This document shows positions 1 through 7,299 of a DNA stretch of 9,137 nucleotides, piece after piece. The notes beneath the pieces are model-generated. The model was given only the letters and a program-made list of their open reading frames with translations. It ran no database searches and was not told where the DNA came from. Made by a program: the position numbers and the translations under genes. The stretch is from Pseudomonadota bacterium (lineage in GTDB: Bacteria; Pseudomonadota; Gammaproteobacteria; Xanthomonadales; Xanthomonadaceae). The first letter of the stretch is position 1. Each line of letters opens with the position of its first letter. The DNA lies in assembly GCA_023394655.1 (NCBI GenBank), contig JAEXAG010000117.1, positions 1-9,137 of the forward strand, given 5' to 3'.

Positions 1-698
1 GGCTTGGGTTCGGGCTTGGGCGCGGCGGCAACCGGGGCCGGCTGCGGCTTCGGCTCGGCAGGCTTCGGGGCCGGCGCTGCAGCAGTGGCGGGCGCCGGCG
101 TCGCCGGCAGCGGCGCGGTCCGGACCGGTGCCGCCGGGGCGGCTGCCGTCTGGACGGGCGTCGCGCCCGCATCCAGCGCGATGACGTTCGCGCGTGCGTT
201 GTTGCCGAGCGTCAGCGCCTTGATGCGCGCGGCTTCGGCATCCGCGCGGCTGGCGAATGGACCGATCCGCACCCGTTGCGCGGGCTTGCCGGCAACCGTG
301 GTCGGCTCGGCGTAGGCCTGCAATTGCAGGCCGGCCAGCGCCTCGATGATGCGGGCGGCATCCGCGGCGGTGGCATAGCTGCCGAAGGCCACGGCGTATT
401 CGCCGCCACCGACGCCGGGCGATGCCGGCGTGGATGCGCCGGTCGCGGCTTGCGCGGCATCCGGCTCGACCGCTGCCGGCTGCATGCCGGCGACACCACT
501 GGCGGGCACTTCCCCGGGGGCGCCAAGCGGCAGTTCGCGGGTTTCGAAGCCGTCCTGCGGGGTCGCCGGAACATCCAGCGAGACGTTCGCCGCGCCGCTG
601 ACCGGCGCCGGACGGTTGACCAGCGGCGGCAGGAAGATGATCGCGATGGCGATCAGCACGGCGGCGCCGATGAGGCGTTGTTTCAGGGCTTTGTCCAT
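1..698 (-). CDS. SPOR-domain membrane protein, DedD-like (3' end outside window)
   Basis: The 232 visible codons open with a short basic N-terminus (MDKALKQR) and one hydrophobic segment at about residues 9-26 ending in FLPPLVN. This is the single-pass inner-membrane anchor typical of DedD-like proteins. A linker of about 75 residues follows, then a SPOR fold at about residues 100-175, starting YAVAFGSY and containing VRIGPF. SPOR domains bind denuded peptidoglycan glycans at the septum, so a role at the division site is inferred. After the SPOR domain comes an Ala/Pro/Lys-rich tail (KPAEPKPQPAP near residue 220) that is still open at base 1. SPOR is usually C-terminal, so the tail may link to a second SPOR domain. 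The ATG is 28 bp after the folC stop, with only a weak ribosome site, so it is probably in the folC operon. The order folC, SPOR gene matches E. coli folC-dedD. No stop is seen in the window. Confidence 0.9.
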   Translation of the reverse strand, partial: MDKALKQRLIGAAVLIAIAIIFLPPLVNRPAPVSGAANVSLDVPATPQDGFETRELPLGAPGEVPASGVAGMQPAAVEPDAAQAATGASTPASPGVGGGEYAVAFGSYATAADAARIIEALAGLQLQAYAEPTTVAGKPAQRVRIGPFASRADAEAARIKALTLGNNARANVIALDAGATPVQTAAAPAAPVRTAPLPATPAPATAAAPAPKPAEPKPQPAPVAAAPKPEPK

Positions 699-726
699 CG
701 GATCGCGCGCGGATTCGGGCTCGTGA

Positions 727-2010
727 TTATAGCCCGCGCGCTTCCCCTGCCCCGGTGGCGGCGAATCGCTTCAGCGCGCGTTCCGCCGCGCGGAAGCTGC
801 CGAATACCAGCACCCGGTCGCCTGCAGTCGCCGTCGCCAGCGCATGGTCGATGCCGGCATCGACATCCTCGGCCAGCGCCAGGATGGCGAGATCGGCCGG
901 CAGGCGCGCCGCCAGCGCGTGCGCGCTCGTGCCGCGCGCACCGGCCGCGGTGGTGCCGGCAATGATCCAGCCATCCACCACGCCACGCAGCGCGGCGACC
1001 ACCCCGGCGGCATCCTTGTCGGCGAGCGCGGCATGGACGGCGATGGTGCGCGCGGCGGGCATCGCCGCCAGCGCCGCGGCCAGCGCCCGTGCCGCCTGCG
1101 GGTTGTGGCCGACATCCACCCGGATTTCGATGCCGTCACGCTCGAAACGCTGCAGGCGCGCCGGCAGCCGGGCCCCGGCGACACCACGCGACCAGATCGA
1201 TTCATCGGCCTCGAAGCCGATCGCCCGCAGCGCGGCGATGGCGCAGGCGGCATTGCGCAGTTGGACCGGCGCGGCCAGCCCGCGCATCGGCAGGCGCATC
1301 TCGAAGCCCACTTCGCGCCAGCGCCAGTGGCCGTCATCGAGCGGCTCGGCGAAGAAATCGTTGGCGATGCGCCAGCTCGATGCACCGATGGCATAGGCAT
1401 GCCGGAGCACGCTGGCGGGCGGATCGTCGTCGCCCAGCACCAGCGGTTTCCACGGCCGCGCGATGCCCGCCTTCTCGAAACCGATGGCCTCGATGTCCGC
1501 GCCCAGCCAGTCCTGATGATCGAGATCGACCGTGGTGATGATCGCGCAATCGGCGTCGAACAGGTTCACGGCATCCAGTCGTCCACCCAGACCGACTTCG
1601 AGGATGGCGAGATCGAGGCCGGCGCGTTCGAACAGCCACGCGGCCGCCAGCGTACCGCTCTCGAAATAGGTCAGCGGGACATCGCCGCGTGCGGCCTCGA
1701 CCGCTTCGAACGCCTCGACCAGATCCGCATCATCGACTTCACGCCCATCAATCCGCACCCGCTCGTTGTAACGCAGCAGGTGCGGCGAGGTGTAGGCACC
1801 GACGCGCCAGCCGCCGGCCGCCGCGATCGATTCCAGGAAGGCCACGGTCGAGCCCTTGCCGTTGGTGCCGGCCACGCTGATGACCCGCTTCGCCGGCGGC
1901 CCGGAAAGCAGGCGTCCCGCCACCTTTCCCACGCGTTCGAGGCCAAGCTCGATCGTGCGCGGATGACGGGCCTCCAGCCGTGCAAGCCAGTCCTCGAGGG
2001 TGGCGCTCAT
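727..2010 (-). CDS. folC: Bifunctional dihydrofolate synthase / folylpolyglutamate synthase FolC
   Basis: FolC is a cytoplasmic Mur-ligase-family enzyme. It adds L-glutamate to dihydropteroate and then to reduced folates, using ATP. The 427 residues are normal family length. The N-terminal ATPase domain has the P-loop GTNGKGST at 48-55, then TSPHLLRYNER (74-84), LEVGLGGRLDAVN (137-149), the metal/nucleotide segment TTVDLDHQDWLG (159-170) and FEKAGI (178-183), whose lysine corresponds to the carbamylated residue of this superfamily. NAACAIAAL (253-261) and LPARLQRF (282-289) lead into the C-terminal domain, which opens with DVGHNPQAARAL (299-310), the equivalent of the family's DxAHNP motif. 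The ATG is supported by AGGAG (complement of 2017-2021) six bases upstream. The upstream histidine phosphatase ends 21 bp before it and the SPOR gene follows after 28 bp, so these three look like one transcript. Nothing is missing or truncated. Confidence 0.96.
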   Translation of the reverse strand: MSATLEDWLARLEARHPRTIELGLERVGKVAGRLLSGPPAKRVISVAGTNGKGSTVAFLESIAAAGGWRVGAYTSPHLLRYNERVRIDGREVDDADLVEAFEAVEAARGDVPLTYFESGTLAAAWLFERAGLDLAILEVGLGGRLDAVNLFDADCAIITTVDLDHQDWLGADIEAIGFEKAGIARPWKPLVLGDDDPPASVLRHAYAIGASSWRIANDFFAEPLDDGHWRWREVGFEMRLPMRGLAAPVQLRNAACAIAALRAIGFEADESIWSRGVAGARLPARLQRFERDGIEIRVDVGHNPQAARALAAALAAMPAARTIAVHAALADKDAAGVVAALRGVVDGWIIAGTTAAGARGTSAHALAARLPADLAILALAEDVDAGIDHALATATAGDRVLVFGSFRAAERALKRFAATGAGEARGL

Positions 2011-2031
2011 GTCGGGCTCCTGCCGGTGGCG

Positions 2032-2676
2032 TCAGCGCGCGCGGTGCACGGCTTCGCCGAACAGCGCCGTGCAATGGGTGGAATCGTTCATCCGCACCAC
2101 TTCGAGGTTGTCGACATCCGGGCCTTCCAGCAGGTTGAGCGTCGTCGGCGCCTGCCGGAAGCGCCAGAACCGCGACAGCGGCATCCCCAGCACCTTGCAC
2201 AGCAGCGCGCGATTCACCGCGTCGTGCGCCATCACGAACAGCGTGTCGTCGGCACCCAGCCCGTCGCAGGCGCGCACCAGCGCCGGCCAGGCGCGGTCGA
2301 GCACCTGCTGCAGCGATTCGCCACCCGGCATCTGCACCCGATGGGGCGTGTCGCGCCAGGACTGCATCAGCGTCGGATCGCGTGCTTCGATTTCACTGGC
2401 AAGCAGGCCTTCCCAATCGCCGTGGGCGATCTCGAGGAAGCCCGCATCGAAACCCAGCATGTCGATGCGGGCCTCGCCCAGGGCCAGCTCGGCGGTGCGC
2501 CGGGCCCGCCCCAGCGGCGAGGCGACCGCACGGTCGATCCGCAGTTCGGCCAGACGCTGGCCGAGGGCACGTGCCTGCGTCTCGCCCACCGGCGACAAGG
2601 GAATGTCTTCCTGTCCCTGGTAGCGGCCTTCCGCGTTCCAGGGGGTTTCACCATGCCGTGCCAGGAGAATGCGCAT
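2032..2676 (-). CDS. Histidine phosphatase (phosphoglycerate mutase-like, CobC/GpmB group)
   Basis: This is a 214-residue member of the histidine phosphatase superfamily, clade 1. The N-terminal LLARHGET carries the phospho-accepting His8 next to Arg7. SPLGRARRTAE (53-63) supplies the second phosphate-binding arginine, FLEIAHGDWEG (80-90) the probable proton donor Glu82, and VMAHDAVNRALL (148-159) the second catalytic His151. All core catalytic residues are present, so it should be an active cytoplasmic phosphatase. The substrate cannot be read from sequence; alpha-ribazole-phosphate phosphatase, GpmB-like and general sugar-phosphate activities are all possible. The frame stays open upstream to 2850, but that stretch lies in the 3' end of the S46 gene, and the family N-terminus begins exactly at the ATG at 2676, so I use that start although its ribosome site is poor. 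The gene ends 21 bp before folC and is probably co-transcribed with it. Confidence 0.9.
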   Translation of the reverse strand: MRILLARHGETPWNAEGRYQGQEDIPLSPVGETQARALGQRLAELRIDRAVASPLGRARRTAELALGEARIDMLGFDAGFLEIAHGDWEGLLASEIEARDPTLMQSWRDTPHRVQMPGGESLQQVLDRAWPALVRACDGLGADDTLFVMAHDAVNRALLCKVLGMPLSRFWRFRQAPTTLNLLEGPDVDNLEVVRMNDSTHCTALFGEAVHRAR

Positions 2677-2732
2677 CGTGTCTTTCGTCTCTGCTCGATT
2701 CGATGTGGGATGAAACGGGATGAGGCCGGATG

Positions 2733-2760
2733 GCGGGGCGGCCAGCGTGGCGCGCCCCGC
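2733..2760 (-). terminator. Strong GC hairpin just after the DPP7-type gene (terminator- or attenuator-like)
   Basis: GCGGGGCG (2733-2740) and CGCCCCGC (2753-2760) are perfect inverted repeats. Inside them GCCA (2741-2744) pairs with TGGC (2748-2751) around a 3-nt loop, leaving one bulged base (2752). This gives a 12-bp, very GC-rich stem. It starts 7 bp beyond the stop codon of the S46 gene at 2768. Read in the direction of transcription, the sequence after the stem is CATCCGGCC and has no T tract. It is therefore not a classical intrinsic terminator; it could cause partial termination, protect the mRNA 3' end, or separate S46 expression from the phosphatase-folC genes. Confidence 0.5.
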
Positions 2761-2767
2761 AGGTGTC

Positions 2768-4936
2768 TCACTTGGCCGGCAGGCCCATTTCCTGCAGCAG
2801 GCGCGGGGCCGGATAGACCTCCTGCATGATCCAGCGCATGTAGCGTGCATCCACCGAAATGGTGCGCGTCATGGCCGGGTCGAACACCCAGTTGCTGCTG
2901 ACCGATTCCCAGTTGCCGTCGAACAGCAGGCCGACCAGCTCACCCTTGGCATCGAGCACCGGCGAGCCGGAGTTGCCGCCGGTCACGTCCATGTCGGCCA
3001 GGAAGTTCACCGGCACGCTGCCCACGCGCGGATCTTCCAGCCCGCCGTGGCGCTTGGCCGCCACCGCCTCGAGCAGCGCCTTCGGCGAGTCGAAGGGATC
3101 CTCGCCGGTCTCCTTGGCGACGACGCCCTCGAGCGTGGTGAACGGCACGTATTCCACGCCGTCCTTCGGGCGATAGCCCATCACGTTGCCGAAGGTGATG
3201 CGCAGCGAGGAATTGGCATCCGGATACACGAAGCCGCCGCGGCTGGCGCGGTAATCGGCCACCGCCTGCAGGAACAGCGGGCGGTCGATCAGGTCATGGC
3301 CGGTGCTGGTGCGCGCGCGCGCTTCCTGCGCGAGCACGGCAGGCGTCAGCGCCACCGCGAGGCGGATGGCCGGATCGTCGCTGGCCTCGAAGGCGGCGCG
3401 ATCGGCCTTCAGCCAACCCAGCCGCGCATCCAGCTCGCCCAGTTTCGAGCTGTACAGATTGTCGAGCGCGCGCTCCACGGCGGCGGCATCGTTGCCGCCG
3501 AGCCACGCATCCAGCGCCGGATCGCGCTGCGCGGCCGGCAGCTGCAGGTAATGGCGCAGCCAGTACGCGGTGATCTGGCGATCCATGCCCGCGTCGTAGC
3601 GACGCTTCATCTGCCGCAGCCCGCCTTCGATGCCGGGCAGGTTGCGCTGCTGGTAGCCGAGCGCGCGCTCGGCATCGGGCTTTGGCGTTTCCAGCGACAG
3701 GCGGTAGAGCTGCATGGCCGTGCCGATCAGGCCGGAGCCGCGCAGCTGGCCGAGGATCACCCGCGATTCGCGGGCCGCCTGCGCTTGGGCGTGGCGGGCC
3801 ACCAGGCGCTGGTGCGCCTGCAGCGCCGGACGGCCCTTGGCGCCCTGCGAACGCAACCAGGCGAGCACCGCCGCTTCTTCCTCGCGCTTGCTGCGCGCCG
3901 CATCGATGCGCTTGAAGCCTTCCAGCTGGCCGGCGTAGTTCTTGGTCACGTTGTTCAGGCCGGCCACGGTGTTGGCGTACTTCACGCCGATGTCGGGATT
4001 GGACTTGCCGGCGGCCTCGATGAGCGCGATGACTTCCTCGTAGCGCGCGCCGACCCACGGATACTGCCACTCCTGGGTGGCGGCGAACTCGTCGGCCAGC
4101 GCATAGCGGGCGGTGCGGCCCGGATAGCCGGCCACCATCACGAAGTCGCCCGCGCCCAGCGGCGTGCGGGACACGGTGAGCCAGCGCTTCGGCTGGTAGG
4201 GCACGTTGTCCTCGCTGTAGGCGGCGGGCTTGCCGTCCTTGCCGACGTAGGCGCGATAGAAGGTGAAATCGCCGGTGTGGCGCGGCCACATCCAGTTGTC
4301 GATGTCGCCACCGAACTTGCCGACGCTTCCCGGCGGCGCATAGGCCAGGCGCACGTCGCGGATCTCGAGGTTCTTGAACAGCCGGTACTGGTTGCCGCCG
4401 CTGAAGCTGTACAGCGTGCAGCGATAGCCCGGATCGGCCTCGCAATCGGCGACCAATTGCTTGGAAAGCTGCTCGTGGGCGGCGGCGCGGGCGGCCGGGT
4501 CGCGGGTGGCGGCCAGCGCCTTGCGCACGCGCTCGGTCACGTCCTCGATCGAATCCAGCACGTAGATGCGTGCATTGGGGCCGGCCGAAAGCTCGTCGGC
4601 GATCGTGGCCGGGTTGAAGCCCTCGACGATCAGGTTCTTCTCGGCGGTGGAGTTCAGCTGGATCGCGCCGTAGGCACAGTGGTGGTTGGTCGCCACCAGG
4701 CCCTGCGGGGAAACGAAGCTGGCCGTGCAGCCCCCCAGCGAGACCACGGCACCGAGCGGATCGCCGGTGAGGTCGGCCAGCTGCTGCGGATCGAGCTTGA
4801 GGCCGGCCTGCTTCAGCGGACCGGCGATTTCCGGCAGCTGCTGCGGCACCCACATGCCTTCGCCGGCGTGCGCGGCGGTGGTCATGCCGGCGATGGCGAC
4901 GGCGAGCGACAGGGCGAGACGGTTGGATCGGTACAT
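2768..4936 (-). CDS. S46 family serine dipeptidyl-peptidase, DPP7 type (Gly specificity residue)
   Basis: This exported exopeptidase cuts dipeptides from the N-terminus of oligopeptides. The 722 residues match family size. Residues 1-24 form a signal peptide (basic start, hydrophobic core, cleavage after AHA). The chymotrypsin-like domain shows TNHHCAYG with catalytic His86, RHTGDFTFYRAYV with Asp223, and TGGNSGSPV with Ser656; numbers agree within one with DAP BII (His86, Asp224, Ser657). Residues expected to hold the substrate amino terminus are present: Asn214, Trp215, Arg219, Asn329, Asp673. Gly674 in LFDGNWES marks the DPP7 class, which prefers hydrophobic P1 residues. The middle of the protein (about 280-560) is the helical cap domain. 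Cys70/Cys87 and Cys165/Cys173 are likely disulfides. The frame extends 29 codons upstream to 5023, but GAGGA seven bases before 4936 and the signal peptide fix the start there. The gene follows its paralogue after 83 bp, probably in one transcript. Confidence 0.95.
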   Translation of the reverse strand: MYRSNRLALSLAVAIAGMTTAAHAGEGMWVPQQLPEIAGPLKQAGLKLDPQQLADLTGDPLGAVVSLGGCTASFVSPQGLVATNHHCAYGAIQLNSTAEKNLIVEGFNPATIADELSAGPNARIYVLDSIEDVTERVRKALAATRDPAARAAAHEQLSKQLVADCEADPGYRCTLYSFSGGNQYRLFKNLEIRDVRLAYAPPGSVGKFGGDIDNWMWPRHTGDFTFYRAYVGKDGKPAAYSEDNVPYQPKRWLTVSRTPLGAGDFVMVAGYPGRTARYALADEFAATQEWQYPWVGARYEEVIALIEAAGKSNPDIGVKYANTVAGLNNVTKNYAGQLEGFKRIDAARSKREEEAAVLAWLRSQGAKGRPALQAHQRLVARHAQAQAARESRVILGQLRGSGLIGTAMQLYRLSLETPKPDAERALGYQQRNLPGIEGGLRQMKRRYDAGMDRQITAYWLRHYLQLPAAQRDPALDAWLGGNDAAAVERALDNLYSSKLGELDARLGWLKADRAAFEASDDPAIRLAVALTPAVLAQEARARTSTGHDLIDRPLFLQAVADYRASRGGFVYPDANSSLRITFGNVMGYRPKDGVEYVPFTTLEGVVAKETGEDPFDSPKALLEAVAAKRHGGLEDPRVGSVPVNFLADMDVTGGNSGSPVLDAKGELVGLLFDGNWESVSSNWVFDPAMTRTISVDARYMRWIMQEVYPAPRLLQEMGLPAK

Positions 4937-4943
4937 GGAGGTT

Positions 4944-4948
4944 TCCTC
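4944..4948 (-). promoter_or_regulatory. Ribosome binding site that decides the DPP7-type gene start
   Basis: On the minus strand GAGGA (complement of 4944-4948) sits seven bases before the ATG at 4936. The alternative in-frame ATG at 5023, which overlaps the stop of the upstream S46 gene as ATGA, has no comparable site nearby and would put a 29-residue polar stretch in front of the signal peptide. Confidence 0.75.
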
Positions 4949-4983
4949 GGGTGTCGGGTGCCGCGTGGCGGCTGCATCATGTC

Positions 4984-5002
4984 GCGATGCGCGCGGCATC
5001 GC
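4984..5002. other. Small hairpin between the two S46 genes
   Basis: GCGATGC (4984-4990) and GCATCGC (4996-5002) are perfect 7-bp inverted repeats around the 5-nt loop GCGCG. They lie in the 83-bp spacer between the stop of the upstream S46 gene (5020) and the start of the downstream one (4936). There is no T tract on either side, so termination is unlikely. A role in mRNA processing or differential expression of the two genes is possible, and chance cannot be excluded in such GC-rich DNA. Confidence 0.3.
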
Positions 5003-5019
5003 CAGTTTCGGGTCAGTGG

Positions 5020-7185
5020 TCATTCGGCCGGCAGGCGCATCTCTTCCAGCAGCGCCGGGGCCGGATAGACCTTCGAGAGGATCCAGCGCACGTAGCGCAT
5101 GTCCACGTGGATGGCGCGCTTGTAGCGCGGATCGAACATCCAGCTGGCGCTCACGGCCTCCCAGTTGCTGTCGAAGTTCAGACCGATCAGGCGCCCGTGC
5201 GCGTCCAGCACCGGCGAGCCGGAGTTGCCGCCGGTGGTGTCGAGGTTGGTCATGAAGTTGACCGGCTGGGTGCCCAGCGCCGGATCGGCGGTGCTGCCGA
5301 AATCGCGCCGGGCGATCGCCTGGCGCAGTGGCGCCGGCGCATCGAACGGCGCCTGCCCGGTGTGCTTCTCGAGGATGCCGCCGACGGTGGTGACCGGCGA
5401 GTAACTGACCGCATCACGCGGCACCAGCGGGCTGACCTTGCCGAAGCTGACGCGCAGCGTGGAATTGGCATCCGGGTACATCGCCCTGCCCTGCGAGCGG
5501 CGAAAGCCGGTCAGCGCATGCATGTAGGCCGGACGCAGGCGCAGCAACTCGCCATCGCGCTCGCGCGCGGCGTCCTCCATCCGCAGCCAGGCCGGCTGCA
5601 GGGTGGCGGCGGCCTTCAGCAGGGCATCGTCGCTGCCGGCCAGCGTGGCGGCATCGGCAGCGAGCGCGGCCATGCGGCTCGCCTCGTCGCCCAGCTTGGT
5701 GCCGGCGTAGAGCGCATCCAGCCGCGCTGGCAGGCCTTCGGCGGAATCTCCGAACACGGCATCGACCTCGGCGACGCGCTGCCCGGCCGGCAGCGCGTAA
5801 TACTGCGCCAGCAGGTGGGCCAGCAAGGCCTTCTCGACCGCCACATCGTAACGACGGGTGACCTGGCGGGTCTGCGCCTCGATCTGGGCGACATCGCGCT
5901 GCTGATAGCCGCCCTGGCGCTCGGCATCCGGTTTGCCGCGCTCCAGCGCCAGCCGCTGGATGCGGATCGCGCTGCGCAGCAGCTCGGTATGGTCGCGCAG
6001 CGCGGACAGCAGCTGGTTGCGATCGCGGGTGCCGGATGCGGCATCGAGGATCGACTGCATCGCGTCGATGCCGGCACGGGTCGCGGCGGCGTCGGGCTGG
6101 CGCTCGAGCCAGGCGAGCATCGCCTGCTCGTCGGCCTGTCGCACCACGGCCGCATCGCTGCGGGTCAGGCCTTCCAGCTCGCCCTGCGCGCGCTTGAGGT
6201 TGTTCTTGAAGCGCGCGAGGGTGGCGGCGTACTTCACTTCCGCGTCGTCGTTGCCGGCGGTGGCGCGCTCGATCACCCCGATCATCCCGCCGAACAGCGC
6301 GATGCGCGAAGGCAGCTGCCAATCCAGTTGCTGGGCGAACTCCGAGGCGGTGCGGTGCCGGAACGTGGTGCCCGGATAACCCGCCACCATCGCGAAATCA
6401 CCCGCCTTGACCGGCGCGGTGGAAACCCGCAGATGCGAGGGCGCGCGATACGGCACGTTTTCCGGCGCGAACGCCGCGGGCTTGCCATCCGGCCCGACAT
6501 AGGCGCGATAGAAGGTGAAATCGCCGCTGTGGCGCGGCCACATGAAGTTGTCGATCTCGTCGCCGTAGTTGCCGATCGCATCCGGCGGCGCGTACACCAG
6601 CCGGACGTCCCGGATTTCCAGCTGCTTCACCAGGTAGAACTCGCTGCCGTAGTACATGTTCGCCACGCTGCAGCGATGACCGGCATCCTGCTCGCACTCG
6701 GCGACCGCGGATTTCGAGGCCGCCTCCACGGCATCGAGATAGGCACGGCCGGTCTTGCCGCGGGCATCGGAGAGAATCCGGTCGGTGATCCGGTCGAAGG
6801 CAGTCGTGACGAAGATGCGCGCCGACGGCCCCGCCGACAGCTCGGCCGCCCGGTCGGCGGCGATGAAGCCATCGCGGATCAGGTTGCGATCGGGCGTGGT
6901 GTTGAGCTGGATCGCGCCCATCGCGCAGTGGTGGTTGGTGACGGCCAGCCCCTCGGGCGACACGAAGCTGGCGGTGCAGCCACCCAGCGAGATCACGGCG
7001 TTCATCGGGTGGCGGGTGAGCTCGGCCAGTTGCCGCGGGTCACCCTTGAAGCCGGCCTTGCGGAGATCCGCCGAAAGCCCCGGCAACTGTGACGGCATCC
7101 ACATGCCTTCGTCCGCCGCCACTGGCCATGCCGCGAGCCCGAACACGCCCGCCGCCATCGCCACGCCCAGCATTTTCTTCTGCAT
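5020..7185 (-). CDS. S46 family serine dipeptidyl-peptidase, DPP11-like (Ser specificity residue)
   Basis: This is a 721-residue paralogue of the next gene, alignable end to end with it. Residues 1-24 are a signal peptide (MQKKMLG start, cleavage after PVAA), so it is exported. The catalytic triad is complete: His86 in TNHHCAMG, Asp222 in RHSGDFTFYRAYV, Ser655 in TGGNSGSPV. Asn213, Arg218, Asn328 and Asp672 of the amino-terminus binding site are kept, but the aromatic residue is Phe214 instead of Trp. The residue after Asp672 is Ser673 (NFDSNWEA) where the paralogue has Gly. In this family Gly there goes with DPP7 and Arg or Ser with DPP11, which prefers Asp/Glu at P1, so an acidic preference is inferred. 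Paired cysteines 70/87 and 164/172 are conserved. The ATG at 7185 has GGGGAA six bases upstream; a second ATG at codon 5 is possible. It is the first gene of the minus-strand group and ends 83 bp before its paralogue. Confidence 0.93.
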   Translation of the reverse strand: MQKKMLGVAMAAGVFGLAAWPVAADEGMWMPSQLPGLSADLRKAGFKGDPRQLAELTRHPMNAVISLGGCTASFVSPEGLAVTNHHCAMGAIQLNTTPDRNLIRDGFIAADRAAELSAGPSARIFVTTAFDRITDRILSDARGKTGRAYLDAVEAASKSAVAECEQDAGHRCSVANMYYGSEFYLVKQLEIRDVRLVYAPPDAIGNYGDEIDNFMWPRHSGDFTFYRAYVGPDGKPAAFAPENVPYRAPSHLRVSTAPVKAGDFAMVAGYPGTTFRHRTASEFAQQLDWQLPSRIALFGGMIGVIERATAGNDDAEVKYAATLARFKNNLKRAQGELEGLTRSDAAVVRQADEQAMLAWLERQPDAAATRAGIDAMQSILDAASGTRDRNQLLSALRDHTELLRSAIRIQRLALERGKPDAERQGGYQQRDVAQIEAQTRQVTRRYDVAVEKALLAHLLAQYYALPAGQRVAEVDAVFGDSAEGLPARLDALYAGTKLGDEASRMAALAADAATLAGSDDALLKAAATLQPAWLRMEDAARERDGELLRLRPAYMHALTGFRRSQGRAMYPDANSTLRVSFGKVSPLVPRDAVSYSPVTTVGGILEKHTGQAPFDAPAPLRQAIARRDFGSTADPALGTQPVNFMTNLDTTGGNSGSPVLDAHGRLIGLNFDSNWEAVSASWMFDPRYKRAIHVDMRYVRWILSKVYPAPALLEEMRLPAE

Positions 7186-7211
7186 CGCCTGTTCCCCGCT
7201 CGGAATCCTTC

Positions 7212-7217
7212 ATTATG
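7212..7217 (-). promoter_or_regulatory. Candidate -10 box for the S46 gene pair
   Basis: On the minus strand CATAAT (complement of 7212-7217) matches TATAAT at five of six positions and ends 26 bp before the ATG at 7185. It is one of the few AT-rich points in the 114-bp divergent region. I see no good -35 hexamer at 16-18 bp, so an activator may be needed or the call may be wrong. Confidence 0.35.
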
Positions 7218-7233
7218 GCCGCGCCCGCCGGCC

Positions 7234-7245
7234 CTGCATGTGCAG
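7234..7245. promoter_or_regulatory. Dyad-symmetric site in the divergent S46/tdh promoter region
   Basis: CTGCATGTGCAG is a perfect inverted repeat of 5-bp arms (CTGCA/TGCAG) around TG. It lies 17 bp upstream of the S46 -10 candidate, where the -35 region would be, and 19 bp upstream of the tdh -10 candidate. A regulator bound here could affect both directions. There is only one copy and it is short, so it is a candidate operator only. Confidence 0.25.
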
Positions 7246-7264
7246 TCGGTCATGGCCGAGGCGC

Positions 7265-7270
7265 TAAAAT
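7265..7270 (+). promoter_or_regulatory. Candidate -10 box for tdh
   Basis: TAAAAT matches TATAAT at five of six positions and starts 35 bp before the tdh ATG at 7300. The surrounding DNA is very GC-rich, which makes this AT run stand out. No convincing -35 hexamer is visible at 17-18 bp upstream. The kbl -10 candidate has the same distance to its ATG. Confidence 0.4.
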
Positions 7271-7299
7271 GGCGTGTCGCACCACCCAACGGAAACCCC

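Noticed and set aside
2677..2850. N-terminal extension of the histidine phosphatase frame to 2850
   Set aside because: It overlaps the end of the S46 gene, is unlike the family, and the conserved N-terminus begins exactly at 2676.
4937..5023. Upstream in-frame ATG at 5023 for the DPP7-type gene, overlapping the previous stop as ATGA
   Set aside because: It would add a 29-residue polar stretch before a clear signal peptide, and has no ribosome site as good as GAGGA before 4936.
844..7092. Very long plus-strand open frames opposite folC (844-2829), the DPP7-type gene (2720-5068) and the DPP11-like gene (4951-7092)
   Set aside because: High-GC genes rarely use TTA, CTA or TCA codons, so the antisense frame stays open. 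The resemblance between the two S46 antisense frames only mirrors the homology of the sense genes. The sense frames have motifs, signal peptides and ribosome sites.
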